Below the pieces are notes generated by a model. It saw only the letters and a program-made list of their open reading frames with translations. It was not told the origin of the DNA and made no database searches. From Bradyrhizobium sp. AZCC 1610 (GTDB lineage Bacteria > Pseudomonadota > Alphaproteobacteria > Rhizobiales > Xanthobacteraceae), in contig NZ_JAZHRR010000001.1 in assembly GCF_036924515.1 (NCBI RefSeq), forward strand, positions 2,947,001 to 3,011,000: a stretch of 64,000 nt of DNA, given 5' to 3'. Positions 8,909-17,689 of this stretch are shown here, piece by piece. Numbering within the stretch: the stretch's first letter is position 1; every line of letters starts with the position of its first letter. Position numbers and translations under genes: made by a program.

Positions 8909-9387
8909 AGCTGATTTCCTGAATTTCTGGCCTTCGGCCAATCCGGACATGGGTGTCCATGGAGCCAATAAGGCGGTTTCGGGCTGCAACATACATACTG
9001 ATTTTGCCCGTCGATGCCAGCGTTTTGCGGCCATTCCGGCGGGGCCGCTCGAGGCCGTAGACAGCCCGGTTTCGCCGCGTTTATTGGAGAACGCCGGCAA
9101 GGTCATTTGACGGTCCGCGACGATACCGATGGCCTTGCGGGCAAATTTCCAAGGGCACGCAGAAGCCCGAAAGCTCAGCGAGTTGCGCTGGCTTTCTAAG
9201 CGAATGGACAAGGTGCGTATCTTTCGACATGAAATGACGGAGTTTAGCTTGATCTCGTCGCCTCCCGCCGCTTATCGCTGCGATGTAAAGAAAGTCGAAT
9301 AATATCAATGGCGTTAGTCGATTCCCTGCACCTATTGATTGGTTCGGTGGGCGCGCCTGCGCGGTGGCGGGCTCGGAATCGTTGCTG

Positions 9388-10440
9388 ATGGCAGACATCG
9401 ACCAGCCGTCGCCATGGTGGTCGCCCGCGCGGCATGTCGACCGAAAACCTTTTCTGCTGGCGCGAAGCGCGATCACCAGGGCGGTGCGGGGCTGGTTCGA
9501 CGAGCAGGGCTTTAGCGAGGTGGAGACCGCCATCCTCCAGATATCGCCGGGCAACGAGACGCATCTGCATGCTCCCCGTACCGAGCTTATCAGTAACGAC
9601 GGCAGCCGTGCGACACGGTATTTGCGAACGTCGCCGGAGTTCGCCGCAAAAAAACTGCTCGCCGCCGGTGAGGCCAAAATATTCGAGTTCGCGCGCGTGT
9701 TCCGCGATCGCGAGCGTGGCGATCTGCATCTGCCCGAATTCACGATGCTGGAATGGTACCGTGCCGACGCAAGCTATGACGCTGTTATGGCCGACACCAT
9801 CGTCGTGATCGCACATGCGGCACAGGCGACCGGTATCGGCCGGTTTTCGTTTCGGGGCAGAACGGTCGATCCCTTCGCCGAGCCGGAACTATTGACGGTG
9901 GCATCGGCATTCGAGCGCTTTGCGGGAATCGATCTTTTGGCCACGATCAGCAATGGCGAGGGCGATCGCGCGGCGCTCGCGGCCGCGGCGAGCGCGCGGG
10001 TGCGAGTCACGGATGACGACACCTGGTCGGACATTTTCAGCAAGGTGCTGGTCGAGCATGTCGAACCGAATCTGGGGCAGGGGCGTTTGACTCTCTTGTT
10101 CGAATATCCGGCGCCGGAGGCAGCCCTTGCGCGGGCGAAGGCGGCCGATCCGCGCGTCGCTGAACGTTTTGAGGTCTATGCCTGCGGCGTGGAACTCGCC
10201 AATGGATTTGGCGAATTGACCGACGCCGCCGAGCAGCGCCGCCGTTTCGCCGCCGATATGGACGAGAAGGAGCGGCGCTATGGCGAGCGCTATCCGCTCG
10301 ACGAGGATTTTCTCGCAGCGGTTGCCGCGATGCCGCCGTCGAGCGGCGTCGCGCTCGGTTTCGACCGGCTGGTGATGCTGGCCAGCGGCGCGCTGCGAGT
10401 CGATCAGGTGGTGTGGACGCCACCGGCAGGAGAGACATGA
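9388..10440 (+). CDS. epmA: EF-P--(R)-beta-lysine ligase
   Basis: Truncated class II lysyl-tRNA synthetase paralogue that attaches beta-lysine to EF-P. It has no anticodon-binding domain, and its 350 residues match EpmA. Motif 2 region: RYLRTSPEFAAKKLLAAGEA...EFARVFRDRERGDLHLPEFTMLEWY. Motif 3: GVALGFDRLVMLASGA. ATG 9388 gives the family N-terminus (PSPWWSPARH...); a GTG at 9364 is also in frame, and neither has a strong Shine-Dalgarno. The stop overlaps the epmB start (ATGA), so the two are translationally coupled. Confidence 0.95.
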   Translation: MADIDQPSPWWSPARHVDRKPFLLARSAITRAVRGWFDEQGFSEVETAILQISPGNETHLHAPRTELISNDGSRATRYLRTSPEFAAKKLLAAGEAKIFEFARVFRDRERGDLHLPEFTMLEWYRADASYDAVMADTIVVIAHAAQATGIGRFSFRGRTVDPFAEPELLTVASAFERFAGIDLLATISNGEGDRAALAAAASARVRVTDDDTWSDIFSKVLVEHVEPNLGQGRLTLLFEYPAPEAALARAKAADPRVAERFEVYACGVELANGFGELTDAAEQRRRFAADMDEKERRYGERYPLDEDFLAAVAAMPPSSGVALGFDRLVMLASGALRVDQVVWTPPAGET

Positions 10441-11528
10441 ACAGGATCGATCGAAAATTGGCGGCAACGCTGCGGCAGCCCGCCGAGCTCGTCGAGCGCG
10501 GGCTGGTGAGGGTGACCGATCTCGCCGACCTCGAACGGGTCGCTGCGCGCTATGCCATTGCCGTGACGCCAGACATCGCCGGCCTGATCGACACTGAAAA
10601 CCCCGATGATCCGATCGCGCGGCAATTCATTCCGAGCGCGCTGGAACTGGTGGAAGCGCCGGGCGAGAACGCCGATCCGATCGGTGACGACGCGCATTCG
10701 CCGGTCGCCGGCATCGTCCATCGCTATCCCGATCGCGTCCTGTTCAAGCTGGTGCATGTCTGCGCGGTGTATTGCCGGTTCTGCTTTCGCCGCGAGATGG
10801 TCGGGCCGGGCAAGGCCACGGCGCTGTCGGAGGCGGCCTATCGCGAGGCGCTGGACTATATCCGCGGCCACAGGGAAATCTGGGAAGTCATTCTGACCGG
10901 CGGCGATCCGCTGATGCTATCGCCGCGGCGGCTGGCCGAGATCATGAGAGACCTTGCAGCCATCGATCACGTCAAGATCGTCCGTATCCACACCCGCGTG
11001 CCCGTGGCGGCGCCGGCGCGCATCGATGGCGACATGGTCAAGGCGTTGCGAGCAGACGGCGCGACGACCTGGATCGCCGTTCATGCCAATCATCCGCGCG
11101 AATTGTCGGGCGAGGCGCGCTTAGCCTGCGCGCGGCTGGCTGACGTCGGCATTCCGCTGGTGAGCCAGACGGTGCTTCTCCGGGGCGTCAATGACGATGC
11201 CGCGACGCTGGAAGCGCTGATGCGGGCCTTCGTCGAATGCCGAATCAAGCCTTACTATCTGCACCACGGCGATCTCGCGCCGGGAACGGCGCATTTGCGC
11301 ACGACGATTGCAGAAGGGCAGGAACTGATGCGGAACCTGCGGGGCCGCGTGTCCGGCCTGTGCCAGCCGGATTATGTGCTCGATATTCCCGGCGGCCATG
11401 GAAAGGCGCCGATTGGACCGAATTATTTGTCGCATGCAAGTTCCGGGAAACGTGAACTATCCTCGGAAACGCATTATCGTATCGTTGATTATTGCGGTGA
11501 TGTGCATCTCTATCCGTCAAAGCCATAA
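10437..11528 (+). CDS. epmB: EF-P beta-lysylation protein, lysine 2,3-aminomutase-like radical SAM enzyme
   Basis: Converts alpha-lysine to (R)-beta-lysine for EpmA. The radical-SAM cluster is VCAVYCRFCFRREMVG (CxxxCxxC, about residue 112). GGDPLMLSPRRL follows, as in KamA-type enzymes, and the C-terminus has CRIKPYYLHHGDLAPGTAHLR. Length 363 is right for EpmB. ATG 10437 overlaps the epmA stop and has GGAGAG upstream. With epmA and the divergent efp it forms a complete modification module. Confidence 0.95.
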   Translation: MNRIDRKLAATLRQPAELVERGLVRVTDLADLERVAARYAIAVTPDIAGLIDTENPDDPIARQFIPSALELVEAPGENADPIGDDAHSPVAGIVHRYPDRVLFKLVHVCAVYCRFCFRREMVGPGKATALSEAAYREALDYIRGHREIWEVILTGGDPLMLSPRRLAEIMRDLAAIDHVKIVRIHTRVPVAAPARIDGDMVKALRADGATTWIAVHANHPRELSGEARLACARLADVGIPLVSQTVLLRGVNDDAATLEALMRAFVECRIKPYYLHHGDLAPGTAHLRTTIAEGQELMRNLRGRVSGLCQPDYVLDIPGGHGKAPIGPNYLSHASSGKRELSSETHYRIVDYCGDVHLYPSKP

Positions 11529-11534
11529 TCGGCG

Positions 11535-11750
11535 ATGACGGACGAAGGCGAGGAGAAACCGAAGCCGCGCGAAGACGAGGGCGGCAACCGCGGAATCGAA
11601 AACGCCGTGATGCTCGGCTTCTTCGTGGTGCTGGTGGCCGCCGGAATCTGGTTGCTCGGCACCATGGCCGATGTACGAAAGGCGCAGGACTGCGCCGCCC
11701 AGGGACGCCGCAATTGCGCAACGATCGACGCGCCGGAACGGACGCGATAA
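11535..11750 (+). CDS. Small single-helix membrane protein
   Basis: 71 residues, not recognised. A charged N-terminal 22 residues are followed by one membrane helix (NAVMLGFFVVLVAAGIWLLG) and a short tail with two cysteines (AQDCAAQGRRNC). It starts 6 bases after the epmB stop and is probably co-transcribed with it. There is no sign of function beyond membrane anchoring. Confidence 0.7.
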   Translation: MTDEGEEKPKPREDEGGNRGIENAVMLGFFVVLVAAGIWLLGTMADVRKAQDCAAQGRRNCATIDAPERTR

Positions 11751-11777
11751 ATGAACCTAAAAGGCGGGAGAATCAGA

Positions 11778-12032
11778 ATGCAAAAAATAGTCTTGTCAGT
11801 CACGCTGATGGTCCTGCTCGGCATGCCTGCTGCGTTCGCGCAGGGCGGGACGTCGACAATGCCGAAGAGCAGTCCGAGTGCCGGAGGGATTCCGGAGGCG
11901 CCGATCGGACACCGTCAACCCCGCCGCGCCGACGTTCCCAGCGAGAAGAACCTGAACGATCCGAACGACCCGCTCAGCAAGGAAAATGCAGCCCTCGACC
12001 GCAAGATCAAGAGCATCTGCCGCGGCTGCTAG
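11778..12032 (+). CDS. Small secreted protein of unknown function
   Basis: 84 residues. ATG 11778 has GGGAGA nine bases upstream and gives a clean signal peptide (KIVLSVTLMVLLGMPAAFAQG); a longer start at 11751 would add a charged leader. The mature part is proline-, serine- and asparagine-rich and ends in a two-cysteine tail (KSICRGC). Function unknown; probably periplasmic. Confidence 0.7.
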   Translation: MQKIVLSVTLMVLLGMPAAFAQGGTSTMPKSSPSAGGIPEAPIGHRQPRRADVPSEKNLNDPNDPLSKENAALDRKIKSICRGC

Positions 12033-12108
12033 GCTCGAGAGCTTCCGTGAAACCGGGAGCAGGGCGCGCAGACCGCGTGCCCTGCTTTACGAACGTTCGT
12101 CCAATTGG

Positions 12109-13194
12109 CTAGGCCGATAGCTCCTGGATTTTGCGCGACGGCCCGCTCCGTCTTGTCCCGACCGCATCGGCCAGCACGTTCAGCGCGGACACCGTCGTCT
12201 CCCAGTCGATGCAGCCGTCGGTGATGCTCTGGCCATAGGTCAACGGCTTGCCCGGCACCACGTCTTGGCGGCCAGCGACCAGATTGCTCTCGATCATGAC
12301 GCCGGTGATGCGCTGCTCGCCGTTCGAGATCTGCTGGGCGATGTCGGCCGCGACAAGCGGCTGGTTCTCCGGCTTCTTGTTGCTGTTGGCGTGGCTGGTG
12401 TCGATCATGATCCGCGGGGCCACGCCGGCGCGGACAAGTTCGAGGCACGCGGCATCGACGCTTTCCCGGTCGTAGTTCGGCTGGTGGCCGCCGCGCAGGA
12501 TGATGTGGCAGTCCTCGTTGCCGGTGGTTGCCGCAATCGCCGAGCGTCCGCCCTTGGTCACCGCCATGAAATGGTGCGGATGCGAGGCCGACTTCACGGC
12601 ATCGGCTGCGATGCGCACATTGCCGTCGGTGCCGTTCTTGAAGCCGACCGGGCAGGAAAGCCCCGACGCCAGCTCGCGATGGATCTGGCTCTCCGTCGTG
12701 CGCGCGCCGATCGCCGCCCATGCCATCAGGTCGGCAATGTATTGCGGCGTCGTCATGTCGAGGAATTCGGTCCCGGCCGGCAGGCCGAGATTGTTCACCG
12801 CCGACAACACGTTGCGGGCGAGCCTGAGCCCCCTGTTGATGTCGAAGCTGCCATCGAGGTTGGGATCGTTGATCAGCCCCTTCCATCCGACCGTCGTGCG
12901 CGGCTTCTCGAAATAGACGCGCATCACGATTTCGAGGCGGTCGGCAAGCTGTTCGCGCAAGGCGGCGAGGCGCTCGGCGTACTCGACGGCTGCGACGGGA
13001 TCGTGCACCGAGCAGGGGCCGACGACGACCAGCAGGCGGTCGTCGGTCCCGTTCAGGATGGCGTGGATGGCGTTGCGCGCCGCCATCACCACACGCGTCG
13101 CGGTCAAGGTGCGCGGTATCTCACACATCACCTCCTGCGGCGTACTCAGTTCTTTCAGTTCGCTAATTCGAAGATCGTCGGTGGTGCTCAACAC
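12109..13194 (-). CDS. aroG: 3-deoxy-7-phosphoheptulonate synthase (DAHP synthase, class I)
   Basis: First enzyme of the shikimate pathway: phosphoenolpyruvate plus erythrose 4-phosphate gives DAHP. It is a 361-residue class I AroG/F/H-type enzyme with LLVVVGPCSVHDPVAAVEYA, ARVYFEKPRTTVGWKG-like (VYFEKPRTTVGWKGLINDP) and DTSHANSNK. The start is taken as GTG 13194 (AGGAG eight bases upstream), because the frame above it reads through the attenuator terminator. An aromatic-rich leader peptide and a terminator lie upstream, so expression is very likely controlled by attenuation in response to charged aromatic tRNAs. Confidence 0.93.
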   Translation of the reverse strand: MLSTTDDLRISELKELSTPQEVMCEIPRTLTATRVVMAARNAIHAILNGTDDRLLVVVGPCSVHDPVAAVEYAERLAALREQLADRLEIVMRVYFEKPRTTVGWKGLINDPNLDGSFDINRGLRLARNVLSAVNNLGLPAGTEFLDMTTPQYIADLMAWAAIGARTTESQIHRELASGLSCPVGFKNGTDGNVRIAADAVKSASHPHHFMAVTKGGRSAIAATTGNEDCHIILRGGHQPNYDRESVDAACLELVRAGVAPRIMIDTSHANSNKKPENQPLVAADIAQQISNGEQRITGVMIESNLVAGRQDVVPGKPLTYGQSITDGCIDWETTVSALNVLADAVGTRRSGPSRKIQELSA

Positions 13195-13230
13195 GGCTGT
13201 GGCTCCTGTTCGTTGGGAACCTGCCGGCCA

Positions 13231-13257
13231 ATAAAAAAGCCGCCAGGTTTGGCGGCT
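13231..13257 (-). terminator. Attenuator terminator upstream of aroG
   Basis: On the minus strand AGCCGCCA-AACC-TGGCGGCT forms an 8-bp stem with a 4-base loop, followed by TTTTTTATT. Its first arm can pair instead with TGGCGG at 13305-13317, inside the leader peptide gene, giving an antiterminator. Confidence 0.9.
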
Positions 13258-13282
13258 GTTCGGACTTGTTGGCTGCAATTCG

Positions 13283-13363
13283 TCAGATTGAGCGCGATCC
13301 TCCCACCGCCAGCGAGCTGTCGTAGCTAAAATACCAAAAGCTGTTGGCGGCGATCATGATCAT
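13283..13363 (-). CDS. Aromatic leader peptide for aroG attenuation
   Basis: 26-codon open frame 88 bases upstream of aroG. Codons 9-14 read Phe-Trp-Tyr-Phe-Ser-Tyr, five aromatic residues in six, covering all three end products of the pathway. Codons 5-8 hold GCCGCCAACAGC (segment 1), which can pair with GCTCGCTGGCGGT in codons 16-20 (segment 2). Segment 2 can instead pair with the first arm of the terminator (segment 3). Stalling on the aromatic codons would mask segment 1 and prevent termination. This is a textbook four-segment attenuator read directly from the bases; function is inferred. Confidence 0.85.
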   Translation of the reverse strand: MIMIAANSFWYFSYDSSLAVGGSRSI

Positions 13364-13399
13364 GCCGGGCTCTATAGCGCACCCGTCCGGTCTTGTCAT
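13364..13399 (-). promoter_or_regulatory. Promoter of the aroG leader transcript
   Basis: On the minus strand, ATGACA (13394-13399), a 16-base spacer and CTATAG (13372-13377) resemble -35 and -10 boxes. Transcription would start about two or three bases before the leader ATG at 13363, making the leader mRNA nearly leaderless. This would fit the absence of a good Shine-Dalgarno. Confidence 0.5.
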
Positions 13400-13415
13400 C
13401 CCATAATCGGCGGCT

Positions 13416-14000
13416 TCAGGATTTGCGCGCAGCGAGCGCCATGCCGACCAGCGACGCGCCGCCGAGCACGAGATTGATCCCGACCAGGAGGCCGATCGCC
13501 CATTCCGCCGAACCGGGCAGCCCGGCGACGATGATGAACGCAATCAGGAGGTCCATCACGCCTGAGATCAGCAGCCAGGACCAGCGTTCCGACAATTCGC
13601 GACGGTGCTCCAGCGCGTACATGATGGTGACGACGCCTTCGGCCAGAAAATACGCGCCGACCACGATGGTGAGCGTGAGGATGCCTTGCTCGGGCTTTGC
13701 AAGCAGGATGCCGCCGGCCAGCACGGCCAGCGCCGCCGAAAACAGCGACCACCAGAAGCCCGGCATCTGCCGCGCCCAGTACGTGGCGAACAGCCCGGCG
13801 GTGCCGCCAATCAGGAACATCCAGCCGAGGAGGATGGTGACCGCAAGGCTTGCCAGCGGCGGCACGATCATCGCAGTCAGGCCGAGCAGGGCGAGCACGA
13901 TGCCTTCGAACAGGAACGCCTTCCAATGCGCCTGCACCGCGGCGTTCATTTCGGACTGCAATTTGCCGATGTCTGGCGGGATATCTTGGGGACGGGTCAT
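13416..14000 (-). CDS. HdeD-family membrane protein (DUF308)
   Basis: 194 residues with six predicted membrane helices arranged as pairs, as in HdeD (KAFLFEGIVLALLGLTAMIVPPLASLAVTILLGWMFLIGG, and later WAIGLLVGINLVLGGASLVGMALA). HdeD-type proteins are linked to acid tolerance in enterobacteria; the role here is unknown. The ATG at 14000 overlaps the stop of the upstream PrsW-like gene by 4 bases, so the two form an operon. The frame is open far upstream, but only this start fits. Confidence 0.85.
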   Translation of the reverse strand: MTRPQDIPPDIGKLQSEMNAAVQAHWKAFLFEGIVLALLGLTAMIVPPLASLAVTILLGWMFLIGGTAGLFATYWARQMPGFWWSLFSAALAVLAGGILLAKPEQGILTLTIVVGAYFLAEGVVTIMYALEHRRELSERWSWLLISGVMDLLIAFIIVAGLPGSAEWAIGLLVGINLVLGGASLVGMALAARKS

Positions 14001-15031
14001 TGGCCGGGCGCCGATGAAAAGCCTTCCGCGCTCGTTCGGATCCGGTTCCGGCCGAAAACATAGATGGCGGTGGTAACTATCAGCAGCGCCAGGCCGATCA
14101 GGATCGAAGTGAGACCGAGCGGGACCAGCAGCAGCGAAACGTTGCGGTCGGGATTGACGAACCAGTGATGAAGCGAGGTCAGCACGAAAGCCACGCCGGC
14201 AAAGCCCGCGCCGCCGCCGGCAACCAGCAGGGCCCACATCCGCCGCAACTGACTCAGCCGCTCGCGCGCGATCTCGGTGCGGGGGGCATGATGCCGGCCC
14301 ACGCGCCGCACCAGCCGTATGGCAAATCCGATCGAACTGAATCCGATCAACAGGCTGGCCGCCCCGAGCAGCATTCGCGTATCGGGACCGAGATCGGGAT
14401 GCTTCTGCAACGTCAGCAGCGGAAAATCGAATGCGGCATGCAACGCGACCGGCGCGAACAGCGCCAGACACCAACTTGAAATCCGCGCCCAGTCGCGATG
14501 ATGGCGGTGTGCGCCGAGTGCCGTTCCTGCGCGCGCGATCGCGATATAGGCGCCTGCGATAATGCCGAGCGCACCGTGAAACGGCACCGTCAGCACGCTG
14601 CGCAACGCGGCCAGCGAACGCCACATGTCGGCGTGCTGCACGAGGTAAGCGAGGTTTTCGTAAGCCGCAAAACCAAGGCCCGCTGCCGCGCCATAGACCA
14701 CGGTATCCATCGGGTCCGCAAACGTGCGGCGACGGATCGACACCAAAACGATCACGAGGACCTTCACGATCTCTTCGGGCGCGGCGACCCCGAAGATCGA
14801 ACGCAGGCCCTGCGTCATCCAGGGGTTTCCCGGCACCGCGAGGATCGCGGCAAACGGGGCGCGCGCAATTCCCAGCAAAGAGATGCTGGCGGCTCCGAGG
14901 ATGAAAGCGAGCCATACCCGCGTGGGCGGGCCGGGGCGCTCGTCGGCGGCAATGACGAGCCAGAGCACCAGCAACGCCGGCGCAATGGCGGCAACGCCGA
15001 TCGATGTGGGGAGGGCTTGCAGCAACAACAT
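13997..15031 (-). CDS. PrsW-family intramembrane metalloprotease-like protein
   Basis: 344 residues, mostly membrane helices. It carries the PrsW/CPBP-like signature: two glutamates in GVAAPEEIVKVLVIV, GLGFAAYENLAYL, and histidines in PFHGALGIIAGAYIA. These residues form the metal site in this superfamily. PrsW in Bacillus cleaves an anti-sigma factor, but no anti-sigma gene is next to this one. The three C-terminal helices extend beyond the core domain. It is coupled to the HdeD-like gene. Confidence 0.82.
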   Translation of the reverse strand: MLLLQALPTSIGVAAIAPALLVLWLVIAADERPGPPTRVWLAFILGAASISLLGIARAPFAAILAVPGNPWMTQGLRSIFGVAAPEEIVKVLVIVLVSIRRRTFADPMDTVVYGAAAGLGFAAYENLAYLVQHADMWRSLAALRSVLTVPFHGALGIIAGAYIAIARAGTALGAHRHHRDWARISSWCLALFAPVALHAAFDFPLLTLQKHPDLGPDTRMLLGAASLLIGFSSIGFAIRLVRRVGRHHAPRTEIARERLSQLRRMWALLVAGGGAGFAGVAFVLTSLHHWFVNPDRNVSLLLVPLGLTSILIGLALLIVTTAIYVFGRNRIRTSAEGFSSAPGQ

Positions 15032-15138
15032 GTCGGGAATTTCACCTCGTCAGGTGCTCAAATGGCCGCAAATTCAGTTGTTTGCAAGAAAGCCGAACGC
15101 GACTCGTTGTCGCCAAGAACACTTCGAACTCCCGGGGC

Positions 15139-16353
15139 CTATGCGGCGGCCTTGCCGCCGATCTTGCCATGTACCATCAGCAACCCCGCCAGCGCGACCA
15201 GTGCGAAGCCGGCGCCGGCCAGGAACGTTCCCTGCGGTCCCGTGATATCCCAGAGCGCGCCCGCAATGATGCTGGCTGCGAGCATCGCCAGGCCGCCGAG
15301 CAGGTTGAAGAATCCATAGGCCGTGCCGCGCAACTCGGCCGGCGCGGTATCCGCCACGAGCGCGGCCAGTAACCCTTGCGTCAGCCCCATGTGCAGGCCC
15401 CAGAGAACGACGCCCAGCGCAACGCCGCCGATTGACGGCAGCAGCGCCAGCGCGATGTCGGCGGCAATCAGCAACAGCATGCCGCCGGCCAGCACGGCCG
15501 TGCGGCTGATGCGATCCGAGATGACGCCGGCGGGATAGGCCGCCAGGGCATAGACGACATTCATGACCACCAGCACGGCGGGTACCAGCGTGATGGGCAG
15601 CCCGACATTCTGGGCGCGCAGAACCAGGAATGCCTCGCTGAAGCGCGCCAGCGTGAACACGCTCGCCACCGCCACCACCCACCAATAGGCCGGCCCGAGG
15701 TTCTTGATCTCGGCCAGGCTGATCGGATTGCGCACGACGCGCAGCTCTTTCGGCCGGTCCGGCTCACGCACGGCGAAGACGATCAGCGCCAGCGCCAGGA
15801 AGGCGGGAATCACGGCAACCCAGAACACGGCCTTGAAGTTGTCCGATGTCCACCACATCAGGGCGATGGCGAGCAGGGGGCCTGTGAAGGCGCCGATCGT
15901 ATCGAGCGACTGGCGCAGCCCAAAGCTCGCGCCGCGCAGCTCGGGCGGCGAGAGGTCCGCCACCAGCGCGTCACGCGGGGCGCCGCGAATGCCCTTGCCG
16001 ATCCGGTCGACGAAACGCGCCGCCACCAGCCAGGCGACCGTTGGCGCTAGCGGAAAGACCGGTTTGGTAAAGGCCGCGAGACCGTAACCGAAAGCCGCGA
16101 GCCATTTGCGCTTGCCAAGCCAGTCCGAGAGCGCGCCGGAGAATATTTTCGTGATGGAGGCGGTCGCCTCGGCGATGCCTTCGATGACGCCGACCGTCAC
16201 CATCGATGCGCCAAGCACTGAAACCAGGTAGATCGGCAGCAGGGCGTGGATCATCTCCGACGAGACGTCCATCAGCATCGAGACGAAGCCGAGGACCCAT
16301 ACGCTCGGTGGAATATCCCTGATCGAATAGGTCGGCCTGGTGCCAGCAGCCAT
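15139..16353 (-). CDS. MFS transporter
   Basis: Twelve-helix major facilitator of 404 residues. The loop 2-3 signature appears as GALSDWLGKRKWLAAFGYG, and RFVDRIGKGIRGAPRDALVADLSPPELRGASFGL is characteristic of one exporter-like MFS branch. The frame is open to 16875, but ATG 16353 begins the first helix region (MAAGTRPTYSIRDIPPSVW). Substrate unknown. It lies 17 bases downstream of the M20 amidohydrolase gene, so the two may share a transcript and substrate. Confidence 0.88.
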   Translation of the reverse strand: MAAGTRPTYSIRDIPPSVWVLGFVSMLMDVSSEMIHALLPIYLVSVLGASMVTVGVIEGIAEATASITKIFSGALSDWLGKRKWLAAFGYGLAAFTKPVFPLAPTVAWLVAARFVDRIGKGIRGAPRDALVADLSPPELRGASFGLRQSLDTIGAFTGPLLAIALMWWTSDNFKAVFWVAVIPAFLALALIVFAVREPDRPKELRVVRNPISLAEIKNLGPAYWWVVAVASVFTLARFSEAFLVLRAQNVGLPITLVPAVLVVMNVVYALAAYPAGVISDRISRTAVLAGGMLLLIAADIALALLPSIGGVALGVVLWGLHMGLTQGLLAALVADTAPAELRGTAYGFFNLLGGLAMLAASIIAGALWDITGPQGTFLAGAGFALVALAGLLMVHGKIGGKAAA

Positions 16354-16370
16354 GTCGCTCTTGCGCGGTC

Positions 16371-17603
16371 TCACGGCGCCAACAGCCGCCGGCACGCGTC
16401 GACAAAGACCTCGGCTCCCGTGACGATGTCGGCGTCTGCGGTGTTCTCGGTCCAGTGGTGCGAGATGCCGCCGATCGAGGGCACGAACAGCATGCCTGCC
16501 GGCATGACGGTCGCGAGAATCTGGGCGTCGTGACCGGCGCCGCTCGGCATGCGGAGTGACCTGCCGCCGGCAAAGGCTGCGCTGGCTTGTTCGATCGCCT
16601 GCTGGAAGGAGACATCCATCAGCGCGGGCGCACCGGTGCGAATGCGCTCCACGGCGACAGTGCAACGGCCTTGTTTGTCGACTGCCGCGGCCATGCTGCG
16701 GAGGAGATCCTCCAGCCGCGCAATCACGGCCGGATCGTCGTCGCGAATCTGGAACAGCATTTCCGCAGCTCCCGGGATGATGCTGGGCGCACCGGGATCG
16801 AGGGTGATGCGGCCGGTGGTCCACACCGTGCGCGGGCCGCAGGCCCCGGGGAAGCGGTCGTCGATACCGACGCAAAATCTGGCGAGTGCCAACCCAGCAT
16901 CCCTGCGGATGGCCATCCGCGTGGTGCCGGCGTGGTTTTGTTCGCCCGTAAATGTGATGCGGTATTGCCAGATCCCGACGATGGAGGTGACTATTCCGAT
17001 TCCGAGACCGCTGCTTTCGAGCGTCTCGCCCTGTTCGATATGGGCTTCGAGATATCCGATATGCCGCCCGCGTTCGTAACCTGCGCGGGCGCGGCCGGCC
17101 AGGCCGGCGTCGCGCAGCGCGTCACGCATGCTTCTGTCGTTGTTGCGGTCGTGCGCCGCGTCGATATCGGCTTCGGTGACGCCGCCGACATAGGACCGGC
17201 TGCCGAGGAAGTGTCCGAAATGCCCTTCCTCGTCGCACCAGGACGCAACTTCGACCGCGCCGTTTGCATTCGGATCGCGATTGATGACGCGGGCGGCTTC
17301 GAGCGCATAGACCACGCCGAGCGGTCCATCGAGCCAGCCCGCGTGGTTCTGGCTTTCAAGATGCGACCCCGCCAGCAGCTTCGGCCCGGGCTTCGTGCTG
17401 GTGCCGAGCACGTTGCCGATGCCGTCGATCTCGCCTGCGAGCCCGGCTTCGGGAAGCCGCTGCACCAGCCATTGCAGGGAACGCAGATGCGGTTCCGAGA
17501 ACGTCGGCTTGTGAACGCCGGTCTTGTAAGCGCCGATGGCGCGCAGCGCGTTGAGATCGGCGAGGACGCGCTCGCCATCGACGCGCGAGGAAATGTCAGC
17601 CAT
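16371..17603 (-). CDS. Zn-dependent amidohydrolase, M20 family (allantoate amidohydrolase / N-carbamoyl-amino-acid hydrolase type)
   Basis: 410 residues, usual for AllC/HyuC. Zinc ligands are seen in LLAGSHLESQNHAGWLDGPLG, VASWCDEEGHFGHFLGSR and YLEAHIEQGETLE, with the lid-domain histidine in GEQNHAGTTRM and the final ligand in SGAGHDAQ...ISHHWTENT. The family hydrolyses ureido or amide bonds of allantoate, ureidoglycine or N-carbamoyl amino acids; sequence alone does not choose between them. ATG 17603 is preferred over the open frame to 17732. The MFS gene follows. Confidence 0.88.
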   Translation of the reverse strand: MADISSRVDGERVLADLNALRAIGAYKTGVHKPTFSEPHLRSLQWLVQRLPEAGLAGEIDGIGNVLGTSTKPGPKLLAGSHLESQNHAGWLDGPLGVVYALEAARVINRDPNANGAVEVASWCDEEGHFGHFLGSRSYVGGVTEADIDAAHDRNNDRSMRDALRDAGLAGRARAGYERGRHIGYLEAHIEQGETLESSGLGIGIVTSIVGIWQYRITFTGEQNHAGTTRMAIRRDAGLALARFCVGIDDRFPGACGPRTVWTTGRITLDPGAPSIIPGAAEMLFQIRDDDPAVIARLEDLLRSMAAAVDKQGRCTVAVERIRTGAPALMDVSFQQAIEQASAAFAGGRSLRMPSGAGHDAQILATVMPAGMLFVPSIGGISHHWTENTADADIVTGAEVFVDACRRLLAP

Positions 17604-17619
17604 GCTTTCCGTAGTTCTC

Positions 17620-17671
17620 CGGAGTAGAACAAAGTTCCTGTTGCCGTTCTCGGAGTAGAACAAAGTTCCTG
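17620..17671. repeat. Two 21-bp direct repeats upstream of the amidohydrolase gene
   Basis: CGGAGTAGAACAAAGTTCCTG occurs at 17620-17640 and again at 17651-17671, 31 bases apart (about three helical turns), just before the amidohydrolase start. It may be a regulator-binding pair or a simple duplication. Confidence 0.6.
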
Positions 17672-17689
17672 CCGCGTCGCCAGCCACGT

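Noticed and set aside
13201..13278. aroG start at 13278 giving a 389-residue protein
   Set aside because: That extension would translate through the attenuator stem and has no family resemblance; GTG 13194 fits length and ribosome site.
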